Below are positions 43,979-52,585 of a stretch of 59,735 nucleotides of DNA, in pieces. The stretch is from SYFY01 sp031385325 (GTDB lineage: Bacteria; Pseudomonadota; Gammaproteobacteria; Pseudomonadales; Azotimanducaceae). The translations under genes and the position numbers were made by a program. The stretch covers positions 1-59,735 of the forward strand of contig JANNBJ010000075.1 of NCBI GenBank assembly GCA_031385325.1, in the 5' to 3' direction. The notes beneath the pieces were generated by a model. That model was not told the DNA's origin. It worked only from the letters and a program-made list of their open reading frames with translations, and did not search any database. Position 1 is the stretch's first letter. Each line of letters begins with the position of its first letter.

Positions 43979-45118
43979 TTAATCCCGGCCAGCAGCCAAC
44001 GCGGCCTTGGCCTGTTCCACGAGTGCCCGGCTGCGAGGGGTATCCCGGTTGTTGAAGTTCTCTTCAGCCAGAGGCAACGCGTGCTCTGGCTCCCTGACTC
44101 TGAGATAAAACTCTGCGGCATGATCCGCGAACGCCAGGCGATGCCTCGCGAGTAGCGCTTCGAAGCCTTGCCTTGCCCGCTCGCGCCAGGGTTCGGCCTC
44201 CTCGGCACGTTCGTTGTCCATCAACAGGCCAGCAAGCAGACCGGCAGGTTCGGGATCGTCCACCGCTGCACACAATTCCTTCAGTGCCTCAATGGCAGCA
44301 TCGACATCTCCTGAAGCGGCCAATGCGGCGGCACGATCTGTCCGCGCGGACACGTAACTCGGGAGGTAAAACAGTGCTTCGTCGAACAACGCGATTGCCC
44401 GATGTGGATCCGAATCGATGACAAGCATGGCTCGTTCGAATTGCACCCATGCCATGGCAAATGGCGACACGTCGCCGTAAGCCTTGAGCGCTTCGGTGAA
44501 TGCGCTCTCACTCTTCGCCTTGTCGCCGATGGACTGGTACACGCTGGCCAATTGGGTCCAGGCCGTATAGTCCGGAGTCTCTTTCGCTCTGGCCTCCGCC
44601 TCTGGCAAGGCTTCTGCGGCTCTGCCAAGCGCGGCAAGCAGCGTTCCCCGTCGCGCAGCAGTCGCCTCCGGCGGTGCACCGAGAGTCGATGCTCGATCGA
44701 TGGCTGTCTGCCCGTCGACAAAACGATGCAAGGCAGCATCGATTTCGGCCTTGACCAGCCAGGCATCCGCGCTCTCAGGCGCCGCTTCGATATATTGTTG
44801 CGCGATCTTGTCAGCCTCATCGAGGTCTGCGAACGAATTCTTGAAACGGGCTCGGGTCAGCAGCGAAGAGACCAGGGCCTTGACTGCTATCTGACCGTCG
44901 AGCCGGGATTCGAACGCAGCGCGTGCACTGTCGATGGTGAAATCGAGGTTGGTGAACGCAATCGATTCGTCGGTGGCCGAATAGCGTTCGATCGGAGGAC
45001 TTGCAGCAGCCGGTGGTGGGGGTTTACCGCAGGCCACCAGTGCTCCTGCCAGCAGAAGGACCGCTGCACGCAGCGTGAGAGACGTGGCGCGATGAACGCG
45101 CCACTTGTTCAGGGACAT
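43979..45118 (-). CDS. TPR-repeat lipoprotein
   Basis: A 379-residue lipoprotein. The signal segment ends in the lipobox LVAC (Cys about residue 30). A helical region with TPR-like repeats follows (about 90-330), such as AWLVKAEIDAALHRFVDGQTAIDRA and AWTQLASVYQSIGDKAKSESAFTEAL. It starts 5 bases after the stop of the duplicated lipoprotein gene and is the last gene of the DUF4331 operon. It probably holds a protein complex in the periplasm. The start at 45118 was preferred over 45142. Confidence 0.8.
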   Translation of the reverse strand: MSLNKWRVHRATSLTLRAAVLLLAGALVACGKPPPPAAASPPIERYSATDESIAFTNLDFTIDSARAAFESRLDGQIAVKALVSSLLTRARFKNSFADLDEADKIAQQYIEAAPESADAWLVKAEIDAALHRFVDGQTAIDRASTLGAPPEATAARRGTLLAALGRAAEALPEAEARAKETPDYTAWTQLASVYQSIGDKAKSESAFTEALKAYGDVSPFAMAWVQFERAMLVIDSDPHRAIALFDEALFYLPSYVSARTDRAAALAASGDVDAAIEALKELCAAVDDPEPAGLLAGLLMDNERAEEAEPWRERARQGFEALLARHRLAFADHAAEFYLRVREPEHALPLAEENFNNRDTPRSRALVEQAKAALAAGRD

Positions 45119-45122
45119 CAAC

Positions 45123-46286
45123 TCAAGGAATCGGAGGAGCAAGGAATGGATATGCCGTCGTTGAATGAACCACGTTATCAGAGTTCACGTTATCACCCAG
45201 CGGCGCTACAAGTGTACTTGCGACTGCAGTGTAGGTCACATCGATCGAATCGTAATTCGGTGTTCGCCCCCCGCAATCGTTGTTGGGAACCAGACCGGTA
45301 GCGTTCAATTCGACCCCGAGGTATTGAGTACACGTACCACTGCTGCTGTTCAGGTAGATACGGTCGTCAGTCAGAGCATTCGCAAGCCCATCGTAACGGG
45401 CTGCAGTAGTGTCGGCATTGTTCGCGAGGATTTGATTGCCGCACATCGTGTCCAAACCGTCGTAAACGGCAAGGGAGCCACGGATGTTGTCTTTGAAAGT
45501 GCCCCAATTTGCTCGCAGCGTGGCGTTGTATGCGTCGCGATCGACACCGCGTGGGCCAGCCGCTTTCAGCGGCGACACCAGTGCCGTGTTGACACCGGCG
45601 CGACCCATGCGATCAACCTGTCGAGCAGCAATTGCCGGAACCGGCGGTGGTGGCACATGCTGGGCTAGAAACGGGAAGATGTTCTCGCTGTGGATGAAAG
45701 TATCCGAGTTCACGTTGTCGCCGACGGGTACTGTCAGGTTGTTCGTCAACGCAGTATAAGTGACATCGATGGTGTCGTAGTTTGGTGTACGGCCACCACA
45801 GTCGTTGTTTGCAACCAACCCCGTCGCATTGAGTTCAACGGCGAGGTACTGCCTGCAGCTGCCACTTGCAGCATTCAGGTAGATGCGATCATCAGTCAGC
45901 GCATTGGCAAACCCGTCGTATCGCGCTGGTGTGGTATCGGCGACGTTCGCCAGCACCTGGTTTCCGCATACGGTATCGAGGCCATCGTAGACGGCGAGTG
46001 AAGCACGGATGTTGTTCTTGAACGTACCCCAGTTGGCGCGAAGCGCCACGTTGTAGGCATCGCGATCAACGCCGCGTGGTCCGGCTGTTTTCAGCGGTGA
46101 TACCAAGGCGGTGTTGACTCCAGCCCGACCCATGCGGTCGATCTGCCTGGCAAAAACCGCGGGGGGTGCCGGGATGACCGGCGGCGCAACACCCACGACC
46201 GAACGACCTCCGGAGCCGCCACCACCGCAAGCCGCAAGGCCTGTCAACAGGGCAGTGCCTATCACTGCAAACGCATAGAATTTCAT
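45123..46286 (-). CDS. Lipoprotein with two tandem DUF4331-related domains
   Basis: A 387-residue lipoprotein with lipobox LAAC (Cys20) and a Gly-rich linker. Two near-identical domains of about 165 residues start at residues 46 and 221, each with ARQxDRMGRAGVNTALVSPLK, WGTFKxNIR, DCGGRTPNYDxIDVTYTA and GDNVNSD. The motif DRMGRAGVNTAL and the DUF4331 neighbour suggest that it derives from the C-terminal half of that family. Each domain has four conserved Cys, which may form disulfides in the periplasm. The function is unknown. Middle gene of a three-gene operon. Confidence 0.75.
   Translation of the reverse strand: MKFYAFAVIGTALLTGLAACGGGGSGGRSVVGVAPPVIPAPPAVFARQIDRMGRAGVNTALVSPLKTAGPRGVDRDAYNVALRANWGTFKNNIRASLAVYDGLDTVCGNQVLANVADTTPARYDGFANALTDDRIYLNAASGSCRQYLAVELNATGLVANNDCGGRTPNYDTIDVTYTALTNNLTVPVGDNVNSDTFIHSENIFPFLAQHVPPPPVPAIAARQVDRMGRAGVNTALVSPLKAAGPRGVDRDAYNATLRANWGTFKDNIRGSLAVYDGLDTMCGNQILANNADTTAARYDGLANALTDDRIYLNSSSGTCTQYLGVELNATGLVPNNDCGGRTPNYDSIDVTYTAVASTLVAPLGDNVNSDNVVHSTTAYPFLAPPIP
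45126..46151. repeat. Intragenic duplication, period 525 bp
   Basis: The two domains of the lipoprotein above repeat with a period of 175 codons. The protein copies are roughly 85% identical by eye, while synonymous differences are scattered. This suggests a duplication that is not very recent and is kept under selection. Confidence 0.85.
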
Positions 46287-46306
46287 ACTCTTCTCCCTGC
46301 GTTAGG

Positions 46307-46969
46307 CTAGCTGCGATGAGTGGTGGCGAACACGGCGAGGATGTTTCCGCCTGGCGCCACCAGGCTCTTGTCGACTTGCAGCACGAGGAAGGAAGGAGAA
46401 CCCAGCGCAAAAGAGTCGCCGCCTCGTTGCAGTTCCGCAATCAGTGAGTTTGATGTGGCGACATTGAGGATCGGACATCCGGCGGTGTCAAAGGTCAGCC
46501 CGGGAGCAGCCGCTGCAACGATGTCGAGTGTCCGGCGCAATCCTGGTCCGTTGAAGAAGAACGGATCGTTACGGCGTCCAACAAACGCCAGCATGCGACC
46601 GGTGAGACTGCGCAGACCGGTGGTGGCGCTGGCATTGCCTTGCAGATAGTCGAAGCCGCCGGCCCAACATTCCACGCTCTGATTGACTGCAAACTGACAG
46701 ATGATCTGTACTTGAGTTCCCGGTCGGCCATACGCGGAACTGCTCTCGACATTGATGACGTATTGCACTGCGTTCGAAAATTGTGCAGCAGGTATGCCGA
46801 TAATGAGATTGACCTCTGCGGCGGTCGGCGTTGTCCAAGCGAAAACATCCGTGAGGTCGGCCGCAGGGTCCGCCACATTTCCCGGTGAATCCAGGTGATC
46901 TGCCGCCTGCAGGGCAACTGTGCTCAACAGCAGCAACGCGCCTGCGAAACTCTTGATTATTTTGCTCAT
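46307..46969 (-). CDS. DUF4331 family periplasmic protein
   Basis: A 220-residue secreted protein. The signal peptide ends after about residue 22 (LQA-ADHLDSP). The HLDSP..ADLTDVFAW start is the family hallmark. The length is about half of typical DUF4331 proteins, and the missing C-terminal half appears as the duplicated domains of the next gene. The ATG at 46969 has GGAGGGG upstream. First gene of the operon, with a 20-base gap to the second. The function of the family is unknown. Confidence 0.8.
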   Translation of the reverse strand: MSKIIKSFAGALLLLSTVALQAADHLDSPGNVADPAADLTDVFAWTTPTAAEVNLIIGIPAAQFSNAVQYVINVESSSAYGRPGTQVQIICQFAVNQSVECWAGGFDYLQGNASATTGLRSLTGRMLAFVGRRNDPFFFNGPGLRRTLDIVAAAAPGLTFDTAGCPILNVATSNSLIAELQRGGDSFALGSPSFLVLQVDKSLVAPGGNILAVFATTHRS

Positions 46970-47482
46970 TTCATCCCCTCCATGTGTTCGAATTTGGCTC
47001 TCAACGCCAATGAGACATATACGTCGAATCGGCGAGAGGATATTGCACATGCATCACCCGATCTGTTCGGTTTCACACCTTCGGCCGCTAAATGGCAACC
47101 TGAGACAGACGCGCAACGTTAGACGATCTGGAGTCCGCCGAGAACGATGATGCGCGCGGTAAACAACTCCGCTCTGCGGTGAAGAACACCACTTAAGTCC
47201 AAGAGAGTCAAGCACTGGGTGGTGTCGGTTTGTGCCGGGTAAACTGTGCGCGAGCTGACAACAGCCGCACTGATAAGTTCACAAGGAGTACGCGGCCGGT
47301 GATATTTTCAACAAGCGGCGCTTGAACCTCGCCAGTGAGACTCTTCTGATGTTCGAGCCAAAACAGCCAAGACCTTCCTTCGACAAGGCGTCCCTGGACC
47401 ACACGGGAAGTTTTGATTGTTCAGAACTTCCTTGAATTGAGAACGGCGAGGATCGGAGGCAGGCGACCGCCACCCGCAACGG
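46970..47482. other. Gene-free stretch between two minus-strand operons
   Basis: No recognisable gene in 513 bases. The right part follows the barrel gene's stop, and the left part must carry the promoter of the DUF4331 operon. No convincing hexamer pair, terminator with T-run or repeat was seen. Short open frames on both strands have no family motif. Confidence 0.4.
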
Positions 47483-48727
47483 TCATGGCAGCCGCCATCG
47501 CCAGCGCGCCACCAGACTTCGCTCGTCAGCATGCAGCGAATCGCCTATCAAGACCCGGGCGGAACGTCGGCTTTCAACCAGCAATGCTTCCAGCATGATC
47601 GACCAGTGCGCGCTGTGGGGTGCATAGGCATAGTTGAGCATGAATGCGCGGCCGGACTCCTGATTCGGATCGTCGGGTGTGTTTTCACGATCATCGGCAC
47701 TGAAAAAATCGGCTCGGAAATTGACGGCGTGGTCGCCGAACTGACGATGCAGACCCAGGTAGGCGGCTGAATAGTCCGCGTCGAGCGGGCCGACCGAAGA
47801 CGGACCCATCTGTGTTCTTACCTGGATCCACTGGGCAGTCAGTGACCAGTTCGCGAACAGGGGGCCAGCTACCCCGACGTGGTGGAAGCGTGTTCGCCAA
47901 GCGTAGTGTCCATCGCGAATGGTGCCGGGATCCCCACGATTGTCGTACACCATGGCCGACACGTTCCAGCCACTTGTGTGCGCATACCGCGGGTTTGCAT
48001 ACCAACCCGGACGATGGTCAATTTCCCGAAACGGATCGGTTGCTGGCGCCTGCTTGTTGAATGTCCCCGATGTGTCGATAGAGGGGATTTCCGGCAGATC
48101 CAGTTCTTCGTTCAGCCCCGTGATGTGTTCGCCGATGCTCCAGCCACGCCAGGCCAACATGGCTCCAGCAGGGTCGTTAAAGCCGAATACAGCGAGCGAA
48201 ATGGCCAGATCATGTGGGCTGCCTGCGAGGCGTCCGCGACGTTCCAGGGTCCACTCCGCGCCGATGGTCCTGATCTCTTCGCCAATCCACGCATTCACTG
48301 CGGAAGTCGAAATGGATCGGGTGCTTGTCCAGCCTGGTCCGTCGTTTTCCAGTGAGATGTCGGGAAAGAAAGCGCCGATTCGAAGGCTCTGTCGCCATGC
48401 GCTTCGAGGCAGCGGTCGGAAGCGCAGCGACGCTTCGGTGATGTCCGCAACACCGGCGCGATCATCGATCGCGTTGGCAACGACCCGGGCTTCGATTGAT
48501 GAGGCAGGGGTCCATTGCCAGGCAAGTACACCCTGGCCCTGAATGCCTGGGGTTTTTGGATTCAGGCTCTGTTTGCCCAGTCCGCCATCGGCCCAGCTTT
48601 TTTCGCCGCTGGCCGTGTACACACGCGCGTCGACCAGTGCGTCGAATCGGCTGGCAGCGGTCGAAAGGTTCGAGTTCATGAAGAGCAGGATCAGCGCACA
48701 TGCAAGATAAATACGCTGGGTAATCAT
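47483..48727 (-). CDS. Outer-membrane beta-barrel (porin-like) protein
   Basis: A 414-residue exported protein with a signal peptide (about residues 1-25, ending STAA). Alternating hydrophobic/polar strands, many aromatic residues and Asp/Gly turns, and the C-terminal WRWRLP are in the style of outer-membrane barrels. No plug or TonB box was seen. The ATG overlaps the stop of the GGDEF-EAL gene by 4 bases, so it is the last gene of that operon. The substrate is unknown. Confidence 0.7.
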   Translation of the reverse strand: MITQRIYLACALILLFMNSNLSTAASRFDALVDARVYTASGEKSWADGGLGKQSLNPKTPGIQGQGVLAWQWTPASSIEARVVANAIDDRAGVADITEASLRFRPLPRSAWRQSLRIGAFFPDISLENDGPGWTSTRSISTSAVNAWIGEEIRTIGAEWTLERRGRLAGSPHDLAISLAVFGFNDPAGAMLAWRGWSIGEHITGLNEELDLPEIPSIDTSGTFNKQAPATDPFREIDHRPGWYANPRYAHTSGWNVSAMVYDNRGDPGTIRDGHYAWRTRFHHVGVAGPLFANWSLTAQWIQVRTQMGPSSVGPLDADYSAAYLGLHRQFGDHAVNFRADFFSADDRENTPDDPNQESGRAFMLNYAYAPHSAHWSIMLEALLVESRRSARVLIGDSLHADERSLVARWRWRLP

Positions 48728-51072
48728 GCGGCGTCGGATTGTTTGTCAGTCCGGAACAGTGGATAAGGGCTGGTCGTGGCCCACTCCTCGAACCGGCCGA
48801 CCGGCATCGGCCTGGCCAGGTGGTAGCCCTGCACTTCGTCGCACCGGAATTGGCGCAGCAGGAGGAGAGCTGCCTCGTCTTCAACGCCTTCAGCGACCAC
48901 ACGAAGCTGCATGCTGTGAGCCAGGCCGATGGTGTTGAGAACAATGATCTGGTCTTTTTCGCTGGTTGCCAGACGGCGCGTGAATGCCTGATCTATTTTC
49001 AGTTCACCCACCGGCATGTCCTTGAGCTGGGCCATGGAAGAATGGCCGGTTCCGTAGTCATCGATCGACAGGCCGATGCCAAGTGCCTTCAGTTCAGCGA
49101 GGTGCTTGAGTGACCGGGACGGATCCGTCATGGCGGCACTCTCTGTCACCTCGAGTTGCAGGAGTTCGGGTGGAAGGTGATGTTCCTCAAGCAGCATCCT
49201 TACCAGCGCCGGGAATTTGCTGTCGAGCAAATCGACGGTGCTGATATTGATGGCACAACGAATGTGCAACCCCAGGTCCAGCCACCGGGTTGCCCAGCGA
49301 ATCCCGGTTTTCAGCATCCAGGCCGTCAATTGGCGGATGTGTCCTGTCTGTTCCGCCAGATTGATGAACTCGGCCGGTGGCACAAATCCGTGCACCGGAT
49401 GCAACCAGCGCACCAGACACTCGACAGCAACGATCTTGTTGACCGACAAGTCGAGTTTGGGTTGAACGAACATTTGCATCTCGTCCCGAGTGATCGCGCC
49501 GCGGATTTCGCTCATCAGGGCCAGACGTTGCCGGGTATGGTGATCACGATGCACGTCGTAGAACTGGACGCTCTCACGTTCAGCGACCGTAGCGTTATGC
49601 GAGGCTATTTCTGCGTGTTGAACCAATGTATGGCTGGTGTCGCCATGTTCAGGGTTCATGGCGATCCCCATAGTTGCGATCACTTCCAGTGCAATCTGAT
49701 CGATGTGGATCGGGTCAGCGAGTCGGTCCGACAGGCGGTTCGACGCCGCCAGTGCGTCCCCGGTAGATTCTGCTTCGATGAGCGCAGCGAATTGACTGCC
49801 GCCGAGTCTCGCCAGCAGATCGCCTTCGCGCAATCCGCCAAGCAGTCGTTTGCCGACGATGGCTAGCACCTGATCTCCGACGTCATGACCGAGGGTGTTG
49901 TTGATGTCGCTGAAATGATCAAGGTCCAGCGCAATGACAGCGCAACGGGTACCGCGTTCGAGCCATTGATCGAGGGTCTGAATCAGCAGGTTCCGGTTGG
50001 CAAGCCCGGTCAGCGGGTCATGAAAAGCCAGATGGCGGAGTTTCTCGTCCCGATCAGAGAGACCGGCCTGCATTTCGGTGAAAGCGAGCGCGAGTGTTCC
50101 AACTTCGCCTTTTTCACCGGACGGCGGTGACGCGTTGAAGTCTCCATCACCAAGTCTGCGTACGTAGCTCGCCATCAGCTCCAACGGACGACTTACGCCG
50201 CGTGCGAGCCACCAGGCGACAAACGCAGCCAGCACCAGCGTCATGCTGATGATGCCCAGAAGCTGCATGCGAAGCGTCGAAAAGCTCGTCATTGAACTGG
50301 ACAGCGAACGCTGCATCACGATCGCCGCATCCACGGTTCCATCGAATTCAAGTTTTGCTGTGAACAGAACTTCCTGGTCAGCGCCGAGCTCCACGATTCC
50401 GAAACCTGCAGTGAGGTCGTGCAGCGCGATTTGATCGCGCATCACCTTGCTGGTGGAACTGGCAACTACTCGATGGGACATCATTGACGTCTCGACAAGC
50501 GAGACACTGGTGTTGGTCTCGGCTTCAAATTCGTCCAGTAGTGCATCGTCAAGGGCAAAACCCAGGGCCAGCCAACCGATGACCTGCGGTCTGGGTGCGT
50601 AGACTGGTGTGAATGAAACCTGATACAGACTTTCGCCGATTCGATACACCATGAGATCGTCACGGTCGTTGCCCTGCGTGTACGACGCCAGTTGCGCGGC
50701 GCCTTCGTTGTAGGCGTCGTCGGTAGTCGCCAGCAAGTGCCCATCGTTATCGGTTGCGATCGCCCAGCGCGCGCCGCTGCGTGTTCTGAAATTGTCGAGA
50801 GTTACTCGCAGTGAATCACTACCTGCTACCGCTCTGGCGATTTCGTCTTTCAGTCCGAAGTCGTTGGCGACGACGGCCGTCAACTGTCGCTGTGCGGAAT
50901 GACGCGATTCAAGCTGGTGCACGAAGATGTCGTGCGCTGCCTGCAGTTCGGAGTGAATCTGATCCAGTGCCTGATTGTAGGTTGTGCGATCCACCAGAAA
51001 AAAAGTGACTCCAAGGGTCGCGAGCAGCAGACCCAGCACAAACACGAAGATTCGGGGACCAAGGCGTTGCAT
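48724..51072 (-). CDS. Membrane sensor with degenerate GGDEF and EAL domains
   Basis: A 782-residue inner-membrane protein. Two helices (about 6-25 and 265-285) flank a periplasmic sensor region of about 230 residues, then HAMP (about 285-340), GGDEF and EAL. The cyclase motif reads GGSQF, so diguanylate cyclase activity is probably lost. The EAL part reads ECL but keeps NIST, EVTES, DDYGTG and the catalytic Lys and Glu (LKID, EGVED), so c-di-GMP breakdown is likely. It lies between a cupredoxin gene and a barrel gene. An earlier ATG (51105) would overlap the cupredoxin gene by 28 bases. Confidence 0.9.
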   Translation of the reverse strand: MQRLGPRIFVFVLGLLLATLGVTFFLVDRTTYNQALDQIHSELQAAHDIFVHQLESRHSAQRQLTAVVANDFGLKDEIARAVAGSDSLRVTLDNFRTRSGARWAIATDNDGHLLATTDDAYNEGAAQLASYTQGNDRDDLMVYRIGESLYQVSFTPVYAPRPQVIGWLALGFALDDALLDEFEAETNTSVSLVETSMMSHRVVASSTSKVMRDQIALHDLTAGFGIVELGADQEVLFTAKLEFDGTVDAAIVMQRSLSSSMTSFSTLRMQLLGIISMTLVLAAFVAWWLARGVSRPLELMASYVRRLGDGDFNASPPSGEKGEVGTLALAFTEMQAGLSDRDEKLRHLAFHDPLTGLANRNLLIQTLDQWLERGTRCAVIALDLDHFSDINNTLGHDVGDQVLAIVGKRLLGGLREGDLLARLGGSQFAALIEAESTGDALAASNRLSDRLADPIHIDQIALEVIATMGIAMNPEHGDTSHTLVQHAEIASHNATVAERESVQFYDVHRDHHTRQRLALMSEIRGAITRDEMQMFVQPKLDLSVNKIVAVECLVRWLHPVHGFVPPAEFINLAEQTGHIRQLTAWMLKTGIRWATRWLDLGLHIRCAINISTVDLLDSKFPALVRMLLEEHHLPPELLQLEVTESAAMTDPSRSLKHLAELKALGIGLSIDDYGTGHSSMAQLKDMPVGELKIDQAFTRRLATSEKDQIIVLNTIGLAHSMQLRVVAEGVEDEAALLLLRQFRCDEVQGYHLARPMPVGRFEEWATTSPYPLFRTDKQSDAA

Positions 51073-51077
51073 GAGGG

Positions 51078-51749
51078 TCAGTTGTATCCGGGCTGCCTGA
51101 GCCAAGGGTCGGGCTTCAGTTTTTTGGCGAGCTTGATCTGCACAACTGAGTTGACCGGTCTGGGGCTGATCTCTTCGTTCAGCCTTGGATGCCAGACGTG
51201 GATGCGCGCGTCAGGTTGGACGGCGCCGGGCATCGTGATCGCAGCAACGCCGTCGGCGTTTGTCTGACCGAGGAGGGTTGCGTCCACCACCTGAATGTAA
51301 GCCAGCATCCAGTCGTGGATGTTGCAGCCGAGAATGTAGACACCAGGGTGGTCGAAACGATGGGTAATAGAGCCGTGTTCGCCAGCGTCCAGTTTGACGT
51401 CCAGGAGTTCGCCCGCAGAAAACGAGTAGACGTGGTGATTAACCGTATCGCTGTTGAAAAATCGAATCTCGGTACCTGTGGACACGCCGAGGATGCCTGG
51501 ATCGAAGTTCAGATTGCGCTGGTCGAGTGATACGGGCGGAAGTTGGCCGGATATTGGTGAATGGTCACCACTCACCCAGACGACGGCGGATTCCAGCGGC
51601 TTTCCGGATACGTCATGAACAGTGATGCTGATTTCCGCTGCGCCGGCGCGCGTTCCAGCCAGCAACAGACCAGCCAGCAGCCAACCCAGGCGGACCCCCG
51701 TGACCCGTCTTCGACACCACGTCTTCGGCAAGATGAACCGATACCACAT
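51078..51749 (-). CDS. Periplasmic cupredoxin-like protein (methylamine-utilisation type)
   Basis: A 223-residue exported protein. A signal peptide (to about residue 38, GAAEI) is followed by a plastocyanin-like beta-sandwich. Likely type 1 copper ligands are a His in TVNHHVYSF and the cluster Cys, His, Met in GCNIHDWM. The second half resembles a carboxypeptidase-like (Ig) fold. Proteins of this type are often annotated as methylamine utilisation, but no methylamine genes are present. It is first in the operon with the GGDEF-EAL sensor (6-base gap) and the barrel. Confidence 0.8.
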   Translation of the reverse strand: MWYRFILPKTWCRRRVTGVRLGWLLAGLLLAGTRAGAAEISITVHDVSGKPLESAVVWVSGDHSPISGQLPPVSLDQRNLNFDPGILGVSTGTEIRFFNSDTVNHHVYSFSAGELLDVKLDAGEHGSITHRFDHPGVYILGCNIHDWMLAYIQVVDATLLGQTNADGVAAITMPGAVQPDARIHVWHPRLNEEISPRPVNSVVQIKLAKKLKPDPWLRQPGYN

Positions 51750-51959
51750 CCGCTGTGTATTGCCCGATGAAACCAGTGCCTTTCAAGGTAGCCGAAAGAA
51801 GTTTGGTCGAGTGAGGATCAGGTAGCAGGACTCAACGCACAATTCATCGATAAGAGACGCCGTTCGCGGTGTTTCGATCGTCGGAGGGTTTACTGACGTT
51901 GGGACTTCAACCACAGCCTCCTGCCAGGCAAACCCCTGCCAACGGACAAGGCGCGACAT

Positions 51960-52534
51960 TGGATGAAGTCGCGTCGTCGCGAATTCCGACTGGAACGGGG
52001 ATATCTGCAGGTGCCACGTTGTCTGTTTGTCGAACGAGCAGTGGGAGCCAGTGCAGTCATCGCCATTTCGATCCACGCAGTGATGGGTGAAGCGGTGACA
52101 GCCGAAATCGAGTCTGGAACCAAGACGCCGGAAAGTCAGAGTGGATGATTTCAACCGAACGGAACGCGGTGGCGAGAACTTGAGCGCCCCGATCTCCAAC
52201 CGGGTGTTGAACTGTGACCCATGTGATTCGAGCCCCCATCCTGCCTCGATCAAGCGGTCAGTTGGACACGCAAACTCGGCGCCGATGTCGATTACGCGCG
52301 GTTTGACTTGCTGGTGGCAGAAAACACCATTTATGGGGGGAGATCACCGTTTATCCCGGCGCGGGACTGAACGATTCAAAGGTGTTTGCGAACTATAACA
52401 AGGTGCTGAACCCGCAGTGGGATCTGACTTCGTCGTGGTTTGTGCGAACGCCGCAACAAGGACTGAAGGAGTGGTATCGCCGTGCGTTGCGCAGGACCCT
52501 CGACAAACTCCCCCTCCAGGAACAGTCGTGCTGA
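51960..52534 (+). pseudogene. Decayed ATP-grasp (TupA-like) gene
   Basis: Fragments in several plus-strand frames. First comes RLERGYLQVPRCLFVER with a trace of VIAISI. Then VSWTRKLGADVDYARFDLLVA to TIYGG (52257-52328), and after a frame change EITVYPGAGLNDSKVF to KVLNPQWDLTSSWF and an Arg-rich end at TGA 52534. A run of six G at 52335-52340 would be in frame with seven. The order and motifs recall TupA-like ATP-grasp proteins of polysaccharide synthesis. This is a reading from memory and needs a search. The gene is clearly not intact. Confidence 0.5.
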
Positions 52535-52585
52535 CTTCGCAGGCTTGCATGATGGTTTCGGAATGCACGACGTCCTTCGCCATTT

